The notes under the pieces were generated by a model. That model had not been told where the DNA came from, did no database searches, and worked only from the letters and a program-made list of their open reading frames with translations. This document shows positions 1 through 6,826 of a stretch of DNA of 6,896 nt, one piece after another. Numbering within the stretch: position 1 is the first letter of the stretch; each line of letters begins with the position of its first letter. The position numbers and the translations under genes are program-made. Source of the DNA: Gammaproteobacteria bacterium (GTDB lineage: Bacteria > Pseudomonadota > Gammaproteobacteria > Eutrophobiales > Eutrophobiaceae); NCBI GenBank assembly GCA_009843675.1, contig VYCZ01000293.1, positions 1 to 6,896 of the forward strand, written 5' to 3'.

Positions 1-773
1 ATGGAATCCCTGGTAGTACCCGGCAGTGGTGAGACAATGGCCCGCTCGACCTCGGCGAGCCGGTTCAGCAGGCTTGATTTCCCGGCGTTGGGTTTGCCGA
101 TGATCGCTATTTTCAGACCTTCCGCCAGTAGCCTGCCGGTTTCCGCCCGGGCGGATATATCAGCCAGGCACTGACGGCAGTCCGCCAGGCGTTCGTGCAG
201 TTCCGTTTGCGCGATCGAATCGATCTCTTCCTCGGGAAAATCCAGCGTAGCCTCGACAAACATGCGCAGTTCGATCACCTTGTTCGCCAACTCGTCAAGC
301 CGAAAAGAAAACGCGCCCTCCATCGAACGCACCGCGCTCAGCGCCGCTTGTTCGGAAGCGCTGCTGATCAGGTCCGCTACCGCTTCGGCCTGCAGCAGAT
401 CGATCTTGTTGTTCAGGAAGGCCCGTTCGCTGAACTCGCCGGGACGCGCATAGCGCGCCCCCAAAGACAGGACCCGCTGCAACAGGAGATTCATTACCAC
501 CGGGCCGCCGTGTCCGTGCAATTCGGCAATATCTTCGCCGGTATGGGAATCGGGGCCCTGGAAAAACAGCGCCAGGCCGCGATCCAGGACTTGTCCCTCA
601 GCGTCGTAAAACGCCGTGTACCGGGCTTCCCGGTGACCGGGCTTGAGCCGGCATAGCGCCGAGACGATGCTGCCGCTGTCCGGCCCGGAGATTTTGACGA
701 CACCCACCGCTCCCTGTCCGGGCGCCGTGGCGATGGCTGCGATGGTATCTGCGTGTTCCGGCTTCCCGACCAC
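1..773 (-). CDS. mnmE: tRNA-modification GTPase MnmE (TrmE), N-terminal 257 codons, 3' end off the window
   Basis: MnmE works with MnmG to install the carboxymethylaminomethyl group on wobble U34 of certain tRNAs. It is a cytoplasmic, potassium-stimulated dimeric GTPase. The visible residues cover the N-terminal folate-binding/dimerisation domain (about 8-125, including [13 protein letters not shown] at 79-91 and [17 protein letters not shown] at 110-126). The first part of the helical domain follows, and then the start of the inserted G domain with P-loop GKPNAGKS (226-233) and switch-I motif PGTTRD (251-256). E. coli MnmE is about 454 residues, so roughly 200 C-terminal residues, including the G3/G4 motifs and the C-terminal CxGK motif, lie left of base 1. 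I chose GTG (773-771) because a strong TGAGGAGG ribosome-binding site (786-779) sits 5 nt upstream and homology begins at once ([16 protein letters not shown]). There is no in-frame ATG nearby. It is the last visible gene of the rpmH operon, 10 nt after yidC. I see no frameshift. Confidence 0.97.
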   Translation of the reverse strand, partial: MVGKPEHADTIAAIATAPGQGAVGVVKISGPDSGSIVSALCRLKPGHREARYTAFYDAEGQVLDRGLALFFQGPDSHTGEDIAELHGHGGPVVMNLLLQRVLSLGARYARPGEFSERAFLNNKIDLLQAEAVADLISSASEQAALSAVRSMEGAFSFRLDELANKVIELRMFVEATLDFPEEEIDSIAQTELHERLADCRQCLADISARAETGRLLAEGLKIAIIGKPNAGKSSLLNRLAEVERAIVSPLPGTTRDS

Positions 774-778
774 GACTG

Positions 779-786
779 CCTCCTCA
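779..786 (-). promoter_or_regulatory. Strong ribosome-binding site of mnmE, overlapping the yidC stop
   Basis: On the minus strand the bases read TGAGGAGG. The TGA is the yidC stop codon and GAGGAGG is a near-ideal Shine-Dalgarno sequence, 5 nt before the GTG start of mnmE. This decides the mnmE start and suggests that translation of mnmE is coupled to termination on yidC (the coupling is inference). Confidence 0.8.
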
Positions 787-2424
787 CTTGGAAGCGGAAA
801 GACCCTCTTTTTCCAGGTTTCTCGTGATGAGCCACTGCTGGGCAATGGACAGGATATTGTTCGTCACCCAGTACAGCACCAGCCCGGACGGAAAAAACGC
901 GAAGAATACCGTGAAGACAAAAGGCAGGGCCTTCATCACTTTTTCCTGCATGGGGTCCATCGGGGCGGGGTTCAGCTTCTGCTGGATCAACATGGTGGCG
1001 CCCATGACGATCGGCAGGACGTAAAACGGATCCTTGCTGGAGAGGTCCTTCAGCCAGAAGATGAAGTCGGCCTGTCTCAGTTCGACGCTTTCCAGCAATA
1101 CCCAGTACAGGGCAAGGAACACGGGAATCTGTACCAGGATCGGGAAACAGCCGCCGAACGGGTTGATTTTCTCCTCCTTGTAAATCTGCATCATCGCCTG
1201 ATTGAGGCGGGCGCGGTCGTCCTTGTGACGGTCGCGAATGGCCATGAGGCGGGGTTGTACCCTGCGCATGTTCGCCATGGACCGGTAGCCGGCCGCCGAC
1301 AGGTGGTAGAACAGGAGCTTGAGCAGGATCGTCACCAGGATGATGGACCAGCCCCAGTTGCCGGTCAGGCTGTGCAGCCACTCCAGGCACCAGAACAGGG
1401 GTTTGGCAAGAAACCACAGGAAGCCGTAGTCCACCGTCAGTTCCAGTCCTTCCGCCAGGGTTTCCAGCACCGACTGTTGTTTCGGGCCGATATAGACGTA
1501 GCCGGTCAGTTCCCCCTGTTGTCCGGGGGCGATGCGCAGGGTCGGGGAAACGCTGCCGATGGAATAATACCGGGAAGAAAATGCGCGCGTGTAATAACGG
1601 TACACCGCCTGGGTGTCGGAAGGGAGAACAGCCGTCAGGAAATAATGCTGTATCATGGCCGCCCAGCCGTTGCTGATTTGCGCGTCCTCATCCTTGTCCT
1701 CCATGTCGCCGAAACTGATTTTTTCGTAACGGTTGTCAGGGCTGGAGAGCACCGCGCCGGTATAGGTATAAATCAGTCTCCTGCCTTCCCTGGACGGATC
1801 ATCCCGTTTTATCTGGGTGTACTGGCGGCCTTCCCACTCGCCGGCAGACCCGTTTTCGATGATGTATCTGATGTGAACCCGGTAAGAGCCGCGCTCGAAT
1901 TCGAATACCTTGGTTACCGATACGCCATCCCCGGACGTCCAGCTTAGCGGCACTTCCAGGACCTGCGCGTCCGCGCCGAGGGTGTAGACCTGCCGTTCTG
2001 CCGAGAACGTATCCTTGTGTGTCGGCGCCGACTCTCCGACGATGCCGCTCTGTATAACGTGGTACAGGGAAGCGGAGTCATCCAGCAATACAAACGGCTC
2101 GTCTTTTCTGTCCAGGGACACCGGATAATCAGGCAGTTCGGCATACACGATGGTCCCGCCCGAATCGATTCCGAGGCGCATGACATCCGTCTCAACCGTC
2201 ACCAGGGAGCCGCCTGTCTCTGCCGCGCCGTCTGCGCGCGGCAGATCCGGCGCAGACGGGTCGTCGGGCTTTAGCAGTGGAATTCCCGGATCTTCGTCTG
2301 CCGGCGCCGATGACTGCCCGTTTGAACGGTCCGGCGCAGAACCATAGTCCTGTTGCCATGCTTCCCACAGCATGATGGATACCAGCGCCAGGGCCAGGAC
2401 GAGAATGAAACGCAGTGTGTCCAT
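784..2424 (-). CDS. yidC: Membrane protein insertase YidC, 546 aa
   Basis: YidC inserts and folds inner-membrane proteins, alone or with SecYEG. The length matches E. coli (548 aa). Visible in order: an N-terminal membrane anchor (about 4-20, [18 protein letters not shown]), an acidic Pro/Ser-rich linker (about 28-70), a large periplasmic beta-domain (about 75-325), then the conserved five-helix core. The core has [18 protein letters not shown] (355-372), the cytoplasmic coiled hairpin with [13 protein letters not shown] (381-393), [25 protein letters not shown] (419-443) and [21 protein letters not shown] (511-531). The charged residue facing the hydrophilic groove, Arg366 in E. coli, is Lys369 here, a substitution that keeps the charge and is seen in related proteins. 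I chose ATG 2424-2422 because [10 protein letters not shown] aligns with the E. coli start. A TTG three codons upstream is also open. Neither has a clear Shine-Dalgarno, so coupling to yidD, 33 nt upstream, is possible. The C terminus is short (EKEGLSASK). Confidence 0.97.
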   Translation of the reverse strand: MDTLRFILVLALALVSIMLWEAWQQDYGSAPDRSNGQSSAPADEDPGIPLLKPDDPSAPDLPRADGAAETGGSLVTVETDVMRLGIDSGGTIVYAELPDYPVSLDRKDEPFVLLDDSASLYHVIQSGIVGESAPTHKDTFSAERQVYTLGADAQVLEVPLSWTSGDGVSVTKVFEFERGSYRVHIRYIIENGSAGEWEGRQYTQIKRDDPSREGRRLIYTYTGAVLSSPDNRYEKISFGDMEDKDEDAQISNGWAAMIQHYFLTAVLPSDTQAVYRYYTRAFSSRYYSIGSVSPTLRIAPGQQGELTGYVYIGPKQQSVLETLAEGLELTVDYGFLWFLAKPLFWCLEWLHSLTGNWGWSIILVTILLKLLFYHLSAAGYRSMANMRRVQPRLMAIRDRHKDDRARLNQAMMQIYKEEKINPFGGCFPILVQIPVFLALYWVLLESVELRQADFIFWLKDLSSKDPFYVLPIVMGATMLIQQKLNPAPMDPMQEKVMKALPFVFTVFFAFFPSGLVLYWVTNNILSIAQQWLITRNLEKEGLSASK

Positions 2425-2457
2425 GTGTTGCAAGCGGTCGGGAGTGGCGGGCCGGGA

Positions 2458-2679
2458 TCAGGGAACGGGGTCGACACCGCCCGGATGAAACGGATGACAA
2501 CGGCAAAGACGGCTGATGCTCAGCCAGGCGCCGCGCAGTGCCCCGTGTTTTTCAAAGGCCTCGCAGGCGAAGCTGGAACATGACGGGTAAAAACGGCAAT
2601 TCACCCCCAGCAAAGGACTGATAAAACGCTGGTAGCAGCGTATCGTTCCGGAGATTGCCCTGGAGATTATCGGGCGCAT
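2458..2679 (-). CDS. yidD: Membrane protein insertion efficiency factor YidD, 73 aa
   Basis: YidD is a small membrane-associated protein that assists YidC-dependent insertion of inner-membrane proteins. It is almost always encoded between rnpA and yidC, as here. The sequence has the whole family signature: an amphipathic N-terminal helix, [10 protein letters not shown] (16-25), the cysteine-bearing [11 protein letters not shown] segment (28-38), [15 protein letters not shown] (49-63) and the terminal [12 protein letters not shown]. All three conserved cysteines of CRFxPSCS...CHP are present. It ends directly after DPVP, so it lacks the short charged tail of E. coli YidD (85 aa). The ATG at 2679-2677 is preferred because AAAGGA lies 7 nt upstream. 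A TTG six codons further up (2697-2695) is open but less well placed. The start codon lies inside the 3' end of rnpA (13-nt overlap), which points to coupled translation. Confidence 0.95.
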   Translation of the reverse strand: MRPIISRAISGTIRCYQRFISPLLGVNCRFYPSCSSFACEAFEKHGALRGAWLSISRLCRCHPFHPGGVDPVP

Positions 2680-3014
2680 TGCAGAATCCTTTGCCAATGT
2701 GATCTGAGAGACTGGTTCATTTTCCTGCTTTCACCCGGCTTTATCTGTTGCTGTGCCAGGACCACGATGTCAAGCCCTGTCAATATATCTGCGTGTGTGC
2801 GGAAACTTTCCCGTATGGCGCGTTTAACCTTGTTTCTGGATACGGCAGTCTTCACCGCTTTCCTGGATATCGCCAGTCCGAGCCGCGCAAATGCCTTCCT
2901 GTTCCTGCGCGCCAGGACAACAAACTGCGAGTCTCTGGAGCGGCAGGACGTTTTAAATACGTTATTGAAATCCGCTTCGCTGTTCAGTCTGTGTTTTCGC
3001 AGGAAACGGCTCAA
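2667..3014 (-). CDS. rnpA: Ribonuclease P protein component RnpA, 115 aa
   Basis: RnpA is the basic protein subunit that binds the RNase P RNA and helps it cut the 5' leader from pre-tRNAs. The sequence begins [17 protein letters not shown] (4-20), the usual N-terminal strand/helix. It then has FVVLARRN (31-38), [20 protein letters not shown] (44-63) and the helical RNA-binding signature KRAIRESFR (64-72), followed by LDIVVLAQ (81-88). The family's RNR core is RNK here (60-62), a conservative change. The start is TTG (3014-3012), which overlaps the rpmH stop in a TTGA junction. No ATG or GTG is available upstream in frame, and starting later would remove the conserved N terminus. The nearest purine-rich stretch (AGGAAG) is rather far upstream, so expression probably depends on coupling to rpmH (inference). 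Length is typical (E. coli 119 aa). Confidence 0.94.
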   Translation of the reverse strand: MSRFLRKHRLNSEADFNNVFKTSCRSRDSQFVVLARRNRKAFARLGLAISRKAVKTAVSRNKVKRAIRESFRTHADILTGLDIVVLAQQQIKPGESRKMNQSLRSHWQRILQCAR

Positions 3015-3145
3015 GCGGACAAGCGCTTCCTGCCTTTGGCTCTGCGTGACTTCAGGATCTGCCGCCCGGCTTTGGTACGCATGCGAACGCGAAAACCATG
3101 GCGGCGTTTTCGCTTGATATTGCTGGGCTGGTATGTACGTTTCAT
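3011..3145 (-). CDS. rpmH: 50S ribosomal protein L34, 44 aa
   Basis: This is the smallest protein of the large ribosomal subunit, very basic and buried in 23S rRNA. The 44-residue translation has all the L34 hallmarks: [19 protein letters not shown] at the start, [19 protein letters not shown] in the middle and RKRLSA at the end. Length and composition match the family (44-46 aa). It is the first gene of the leftward operon and lies directly beside the dnaA promoter region, the standard arrangement at gammaproteobacterial origins. The ATG at 3145-3143 is the only sensible start. No strong Shine-Dalgarno is visible in the roughly 27-nt leader predicted from the promoter at 3179-3208. The stop TGA overlaps the TTG start of rnpA. 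Confidence 0.97.
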   Translation of the reverse strand: MKRTYQPSNIKRKRRHGFRVRMRTKAGRQILKSRRAKGRKRLSA

Positions 3146-3178
3146 TATCGATCTGTGCAGTTTCAGGAAACCGCGGGC

Positions 3179-3208
3179 ATTTTACTTTTTTGAGTTACTG
3201 GTTGTCAA
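3179..3208 (-). promoter_or_regulatory. Sigma70-type promoter of the rpmH-rnpA-yidD-yidC-mnmE operon
   Basis: On the minus strand a perfect -35 hexamer TTGACA (3208-3203) is followed after 18 nt by TAAAAT (3184-3179), five of six matches to the -10 consensus. Transcription would start near 3172 and give a leader of roughly 27 nt before the rpmH ATG. No comparable promoter was noticed further down the operon, and gene overlaps argue for one transcript. Read from consensus only. Confidence 0.75.
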
Positions 3209-3240
3209 TCAGAGCGAGGCAACCCGGGCGGGTGTTTTTT

Positions 3241-3249
3241 TGTTTCACA
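3241..3249 (+). promoter_or_regulatory. Probable second DnaA box, TGTTTCACA
   Basis: This differs from the relaxed consensus TTWTNCACA at one position only (G for T at base 2). It is 2 nt from the perfect box and in the opposite orientation, so the two face each other. The pairing makes chance less likely, but this is a consensus reading only. Confidence 0.45.
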
Positions 3250-3250
3250 G

Positions 3251-3280
3251 TTGTGGATAAGTCTGTCCAAGGCGTATACA
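3251..3280 (+). promoter_or_regulatory. Weak candidate dnaA promoter overlapping the DnaA box
   Basis: TTGTGG (3251-3256) and TATACA (3275-3280) are separated by 18 nt. Each is a partial match to the sigma70 -35 and -10 hexamers (three and four of six). The -35 lies within the perfect DnaA box, which would explain autorepression. A better promoter was not seen upstream of dnaA, but the match is poor. Confidence 0.3.
3252..3260 (-). promoter_or_regulatory. DnaA box, perfect consensus TTATCCACA
   Basis: The minus strand reads TTATCCACA, the exact high-affinity DnaA box of E. coli-type origins. It lies 69 nt upstream of the dnaA start and overlaps a possible dnaA -35 region. That fits origin binding, repression of dnaA by its own product, or both. 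Confidence 0.85.
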
Positions 3281-3328
3281 CTTGGCAGTCCGTTCCCATA
3301 TTTGTTCCGATGAGGGCGCTGTTCATTG

Positions 3329-4645
3329 ATGTCAGTTTGGAAATTATGCCTTGACCGCCTTGCCGGAGAACTGCCCCCGGAGCAGTTCAATACCTGGATT
3401 CGTCCGCTTCAGGCCATTGAGGACAAAAACAGGCTGCGCCTGCTCGCGCCGAACCGGTTTGTCCTGGACTGGGTCAGCGAGAAATACCTGCAGCGTATCG
3501 ATGAATTGCTGCGTTCAGAGGATAAGGGGGGAAAACTGGCTTTATCCCTCGAGTTCGGCAGCCAGAAGAGGGGCGGCAGAAAGTCGAAGCAGACAAAGCA
3601 AGCGACCCCCGGCCGCAACTACCTGCCCGAGAACCTCAACCGCAGCTACAGGTTTACCTCATTCGTGGAAGGAAAATCGAACCAGTTGGCCCGGGCCGCG
3701 GCCATACAGGTCGCGGAAAACCCCGGCTCGGCTTATAATCCCCTGTTCATGAGTGGAGGTGTCGGCCTGGGCAAGACCCACCTGATGCATGCAATAGGCA
3801 ACTCGATTCTTGAGAACCGGCCCGGGATGAACGTTGCGTACCTGCACTCCGAACGGTTCGTCGCCGACATGGTAAAAGCGTTGCGCCACAACACCATCGA
3901 CGAGTTCAAACGAAATTACCGTTCCCTGGATGTGTTGCTGATTGATGATATACAGTTTTTTGCCGGCAAGGAGAGGTCGCAGGAAGAGTTTTTCTATACG
4001 TTCAATACGTTGCTTGAAGGGAAGAACCAGGTGGTCCTGACCTGTGATCGCTATCCGAAGGAAGTTGACGGGATTGAAGGCCGGCTGAGATCCCGTTTCA
4101 GCATGGGACTCACCGTTGCCATCGAACCGCCGGAGTATGAAACCCGGGTTGCCATCGTCAAGTCCAAGGCTGAAAACGCGGAAATAGACCTGCCGGACAA
4201 CGTGGCCTTTTTCATTGCCAAGCGCTTCGTCTCGAACGTGCGCGAACTGGAAGGCGCGCTGAACCGGGTCATCGCCAATTCCCGGCTGACCGGCGAACCC
4301 ATAAACATCGAGTTTGTCCAACACGCCTTGCGCGATTTATTGTTGTTGCAGGAACGCCAGGTTACCCTGGAAAACATCCAGAAAGTAACAGCAGGCTATT
4401 ACAAGATCAAGGTAGCGGATTTGCTTTCGAAGCGGAAAAGCCGCTCCATCGCGCGTCCCAGGCAGTTGGCCATGGCCCTGGCGAAGGAATTGACCAACCA
4501 CAGCCTTCCTGAGATCGGCGACGCTTTCGGCGGACGCGACCATACCACTGTGCTGCATGCCCACAGGAAGGTCGCCGAACTGCGGCAACACGACAACAGG
4601 GTTGAGGAAGACTACAAAAACCTGCTCAGCATCCTGACGATGTAG
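3329..4645 (+). CDS. dnaA: Chromosomal replication initiator DnaA, 438 aa
   Basis: DnaA is the AAA+ ATPase that binds DnaA boxes, melts the origin and loads the DnaB helicase. Domain I (1-65) has the characteristic [13 protein letters not shown] (16-28) and [15 protein letters not shown] (40-54). Domain II is very short (about 70-100, basic and Gln/Lys-rich). Domain III starts at [20 protein letters not shown] (104-123) and carries Walker [10 protein letters not shown] (143-151), Walker [10 protein letters not shown] (203-211), the arginine-finger region RLRSRF (252-257) and sensor [11 protein letters not shown] (303-311). Domain IV ends with the DNA-binding signature [14 protein letters not shown] (377-389) and [14 protein letters not shown] (401-414). 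All catalytic residues are intact. The protein is shorter than E. coli (467) because of domain II. Two positions are unusual: SM where GW is typical after the arginine finger (258-259), and SGG for YGG before Walker A. ATG 3329 fits homology ([11 protein letters not shown]). A TTG one codon upstream is better spaced from the TGAGGG at 3311-3316, so the start is uncertain by one codon. The usual partner dnaN does not follow. Confidence 0.97.
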   Translation: MSVWKLCLDRLAGELPPEQFNTWIRPLQAIEDKNRLRLLAPNRFVLDWVSEKYLQRIDELLRSEDKGGKLALSLEFGSQKRGGRKSKQTKQATPGRNYLPENLNRSYRFTSFVEGKSNQLARAAAIQVAENPGSAYNPLFMSGGVGLGKTHLMHAIGNSILENRPGMNVAYLHSERFVADMVKALRHNTIDEFKRNYRSLDVLLIDDIQFFAGKERSQEEFFYTFNTLLEGKNQVVLTCDRYPKEVDGIEGRLRSRFSMGLTVAIEPPEYETRVAIVKSKAENAEIDLPDNVAFFIAKRFVSNVRELEGALNRVIANSRLTGEPINIEFVQHALRDLLLLQERQVTLENIQKVTAGYYKIKVADLLSKRKSRSIARPRQLAMALAKELTNHSLPEIGDAFGGRDHTTVLHAHRKVAELRQHDNRVEEDYKNLLSILTM

Positions 4646-4719
4646 CAGCAGCCAGGATAATCTCCATTTCCTCATCAACGCTTCAGCATTTACGACATAG
4701 CGGGTAATTTTCGCCATTA

Positions 4720-4739
4720 TTGTCATTTAGCTGTAACAT
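4720..4739 (+). promoter_or_regulatory. Candidate Pho box (PhoB operator) upstream of phoB
   Basis: The bases read TTGTCATTTAGCTGTAACAT. This resembles the E. coli Pho box, which is two CTGTCAT-like direct repeats 11 bp apart. Here TGTCAT starts at 4721 and TGTAAC at 4732, exactly 11 bp later, with an A/T-rich separator. Its place just upstream of the phoB -10 implies that PhoB activates its own gene under phosphate starvation, as in E. coli (known for the family, inferred here). Confidence 0.65.
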
Positions 4740-4752
4740 ATTGCCTGTTAAA

Positions 4753-4758
4753 TATGAT
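4753..4758 (+). promoter_or_regulatory. Candidate -10 element of phoB
   Basis: TATGAT matches five of six bases of TATAAT and begins 13 bp after the Pho box. This is close to the usual arrangement in Pho promoters, where the box replaces the -35. A start near 4765 would leave the ATG at 4761 outside the transcript and supports ATG 4785 as the phoB start. Confidence 0.5.
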
Positions 4759-4784
4759 GCATGCTGAACCGTGAAAAAGCTTTC

Positions 4785-5474
4785 ATGAAAGGCAAAATAC
4801 TCGTCGTCGAGGACGAGGCCCCCATCAGGGAAATGCTGGGGTATACCCTCATGAAGGAAGGTTATATCTTTTGTGAAGCAGCAGATGTCGAACAGGCCCG
4901 CCCGTTGCTTGCCTCCGAAAAGCCGGACCTCGTTCTGTTGGACTGGATGCTGCCCGGCATGAATGGCGCCGACTATGCCAGACGCATCCGCAATAACCCC
5001 GATACCAGGGATATCCCGATTATCATGTTGACTGCACGGGGTGAAGAAGCGGACAAGATCCGAGGGCTCGACACGGGGGCGGATGATTACGTTACCAAGC
5101 CTTTTTCAACCAAGGAACTCCTGGCGCGTATCCGTGCGGTCATGCGCCGGACAAAAAATATGGATGACGGGGGCATTATCTCCGTTAAAGGCCTGTCATT
5201 GGACCCGGAGACTTTCAGGGTCACTGCTGACGAACAAACTGTTGATATCAGCCCTACAGAATTTCGCCTGTTGCATTTTTTCATTACCCATCCGGAAAGG
5301 GTATATTCCCGGGATCAGCTATTGGACCAGGTCTGGGGGCAGAACGTCTATGTTGAAGAACGCACTGTGGACGTTCATATACGCCGTCTGCGCAAGACCC
5401 TGGAACCCTATAATTATGCTCAATTGATTCAAACTGTTCGTAGCGTCGGCTATCGTTTTTCCACCAGGAACTAG
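4785..5474 (+). CDS. phoB: Phosphate regulon response regulator PhoB, 229 aa
   Basis: PhoB is the transcription factor of the phosphate-starvation response, phosphorylated by PhoR and binding Pho boxes. The receiver domain (1-120) has the acidic pocket VVEDE (7-11), phosphoacceptor Asp53 in LLDWMLPG (51-58), Thr83 in MLTARGEE (81-88) and Lys105 in TKPF (104-107), all at the E. coli positions. The OmpR-type winged-helix domain (about 130-229) has SLDPETFRV (138-146), [21 protein letters not shown] (156-176), [21 protein letters not shown] (188-208) and VGYRFSTR (221-228). These match E. coli PhoB closely and separate it from other OmpR-family regulators. Length equals E. coli PhoB (229 aa). 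I prefer ATG 4785 ([11 protein letters not shown]). An ATG eight codons upstream (4761) is open but adds an unconserved tail and lies before the likely transcription start. Neither start has a strong ribosome-binding site. phoR follows after a short gap. Confidence 0.97.
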   Translation: MKGKILVVEDEAPIREMLGYTLMKEGYIFCEAADVEQARPLLASEKPDLVLLDWMLPGMNGADYARRIRNNPDTRDIPIIMLTARGEEADKIRGLDTGADDYVTKPFSTKELLARIRAVMRRTKNMDDGGIISVKGLSLDPETFRVTADEQTVDISPTEFRLLHFFITHPERVYSRDQLLDQVWGQNVYVEERTVDVHIRRLRKTLEPYNYAQLIQTVRSVGYRFSTRN

Positions 5475-5497
5475 TACTCTATCCAGATGATATTGTG

Positions 5498-6802
5498 ATG
5501 TTTCGGCGGGGTTCCTTAGTTATCCTCTCCGGGGTTGCGGGGCTGCTGGCGGGCAACCTCTTTGCAGGCCTTTCACTCGGGTTCCTCATCTGCCTGGTAT
5601 GGCAATACCGCATACTGAAAAATATCAGTAAATTCCTGCGTAACGGCGGTGAACAGAACCCGCCTGATACCCCCGGCATCGTCAATGAGATAGTGCGGGA
5701 AATTGGATTCCTGCGCGCCCGGCATAAACAGCGTGAGGACAAGCTTACCGATCACCTGTCTCGTTTCGAGGAAGCAATAGAAGCCTTGCCCGATGCCGTT
5801 ATCATCATGGATGCAAACGGCCATGTTGAATGGGCCAATGAAAAAGCTTCTGAATATCTGGGAATCCGCAGTTCCGGGGATCGGAGGCAACGGTTGTCTC
5901 ATATTATCAGGCAGCCTGAGTTACTGGATTTTCTTGCCCAGACAGATAAGGATAACCCGCGTAATAGTCTGGTAATCGCATCTCCCGTTAATCCGGACAT
6001 CAGCCTGGAAATCAGGATTACCAGGTATGCTGAATCTTCCCTGTTACTGGTGGCTGGAAATGTTACGGATATACAGCGCACAAACCGTATGCGCAAGGAT
6101 TTTATCGCCAACGCCTCCCATGAACTGAGAACCCCGCTCACGGTAATATCCGGTTACCTTGAAGCAATAGACAGCGAAGCTAATGATATTTCAACCGAGT
6201 GGCAACCGCGCATAACACAGATGCGCAGTCAGACCCGACGCATGCAGAACCTGATAGAAGACTTGCTGAAATTGTCCCGGCTGGAGAGCAAGCCCTCTGC
6301 AGACCTGAACAATGAGGTGGATATCGCAGAGTTGGTTTCGGTTATTCACGACGAGGCACAGACCTTGAGCGGCGACCAGAATCATACTTTCACCCTGGAA
6401 ATCCAGGACGATCTGATAGTGAAGGGGGACCAGGACAGTCTTTACAGCGCCTTTTCCAATATTCTCTTCAATGCGGTGCAATACACGCCGTCAGGCGGTG
6501 TGATCGATATAAGATGGTATCGTACCGGGACGGGCGCTTGTCTGGAAGTGACCGATTCGGGCGAGGGTATCCCGGCTGAGCATATCCAGCGCGTGACTGA
6601 GCGTTTCTACCGGGTCGATAAGGGACGCTCCAGGGAAAAAGGCGGGACGGGCCTGGGGCTTGCGATTGCCAAACACGTCATGGTCCAGCACGAGGCCGAG
6701 TTGAAAATAAGCAGTGAACCAGACAGTGGAACAAGGGTTAAATGCCATCTGCCGGCACATCGGGTGATTGCCGTTAAACAGACGTCGGCTGCAGGGAATT
6801 AG
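5498..6802 (+). CDS. phoR: Phosphate regulon sensor histidine kinase PhoR, 434 aa
   Basis: PhoR is the inner-membrane kinase/phosphatase that controls PhoB in response to phosphate uptake through the Pst-PhoU system. Two closely spaced hydrophobic helices (about 6-20 and 22-37) leave almost no periplasmic loop, as in E. coli PhoR. A charged linker and a PAS domain (about 88-190; LPDAVIIMDANGHVEWANEKA at 97-117) follow. The HisKA dimerisation helix carries phosphoacceptor His208 in FIANASHELRTPL (202-214). The ATPase domain has the N box NILFNAVQYTP (321-331), G1 DSGEGIP (353-359), F box RFYRVD (369-374) and G2 GGTGLGLAIAKHV (382-394). All catalytic motifs are intact. Length is like E. coli (431 aa). 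ATG 5498 and the GTG immediately before it (5495) are both possible; neither has a clear ribosome-binding site. It lies 23 nt after phoB, so it is probably co-transcribed. Confidence 0.96.
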   Translation: MFRRGSLVILSGVAGLLAGNLFAGLSLGFLICLVWQYRILKNISKFLRNGGEQNPPDTPGIVNEIVREIGFLRARHKQREDKLTDHLSRFEEAIEALPDAVIIMDANGHVEWANEKASEYLGIRSSGDRRQRLSHIIRQPELLDFLAQTDKDNPRNSLVIASPVNPDISLEIRITRYAESSLLLVAGNVTDIQRTNRMRKDFIANASHELRTPLTVISGYLEAIDSEANDISTEWQPRITQMRSQTRRMQNLIEDLLKLSRLESKPSADLNNEVDIAELVSVIHDEAQTLSGDQNHTFTLEIQDDLIVKGDQDSLYSAFSNILFNAVQYTPSGGVIDIRWYRTGTGACLEVTDSGEGIPAEHIQRVTERFYRVDKGRSREKGGTGLGLAIAKHVMVQHEAELKISSEPDSGTRVKCHLPAHRVIAVKQTSAAGN

Positions 6803-6826
6803 CGGAGGGAAGAAACCGCGTTAAGA

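Larger units (their letters stand above)
3146..3328. other. rpmH-dnaA divergent spacer, candidate oriC / DnaA regulatory region
   Basis: This 183-nt spacer separates the leftward rpmH operon from rightward dnaA, the position of oriC in Pseudomonas and many other bacteria. It contains one consensus DnaA box (3252-3260), a one-mismatch box facing it (3241-3249), a weak two-mismatch match at 3274-3282, T-rich stretches at 3180-3191 and 3234-3245 that could serve as unwinding sequence, and the rpmH promoter. Only two good boxes is few for a full origin. The region may therefore be mainly a DnaA autoregulatory site, with the working origin here or elsewhere. Confidence 0.5.
4646..4784. other. dnaA-phoB spacer
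   Basis: This 139-nt AT-richer gap contains no recognisable gene. I saw no convincing hairpin-plus-T terminator after dnaA and no DnaA box. Its right half carries the candidate Pho box and phoB -10 element, listed separately. Confidence 0.6.

Noticed and set aside
494..1417. A 307-codon open frame on the minus strand
   Set aside because: It is an alternative frame of yidC and mnmE, straddling their junction, with a Pro/Arg/Ser-rich translation and no family resemblance.
643..1947. A 434-codon open frame on the plus strand
   Set aside because: It lies antisense to mnmE and yidC, which are unmistakable. Its translation has no recognisable domain and is rich in Gln, Arg, His and Gly, as expected for the opposite strand of a GC-rich gene.
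2747..3354. Short plus-strand open frames across rnpA, rpmH and the spacer
   Set aside because: They oppose rnpA and rpmH, whose products are clear, and run through the regulatory spacer. None has a recognisable domain.
3659..4324. A 221-codon open frame antisense to dnaA
   Set aside because: It mirrors the conserved AAA+ domain of DnaA, has no ribosome-binding site or family resemblance, and is best explained as a shadow of codon bias.
4646..4719. Searched for a dnaA terminator or additional DnaA boxes
   Set aside because: Only short imperfect stems (for example GCG/CGC around 4700-4715) and no T-run or box within one mismatch were seen.
4761..4784. Upstream ATG giving PhoB eight extra residues
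   Set aside because: The extra residues (MLNREKAF) are not part of the family, the mature length then exceeds E. coli PhoB, and the likely -10 element at 4753-4758 would start transcription after this ATG.
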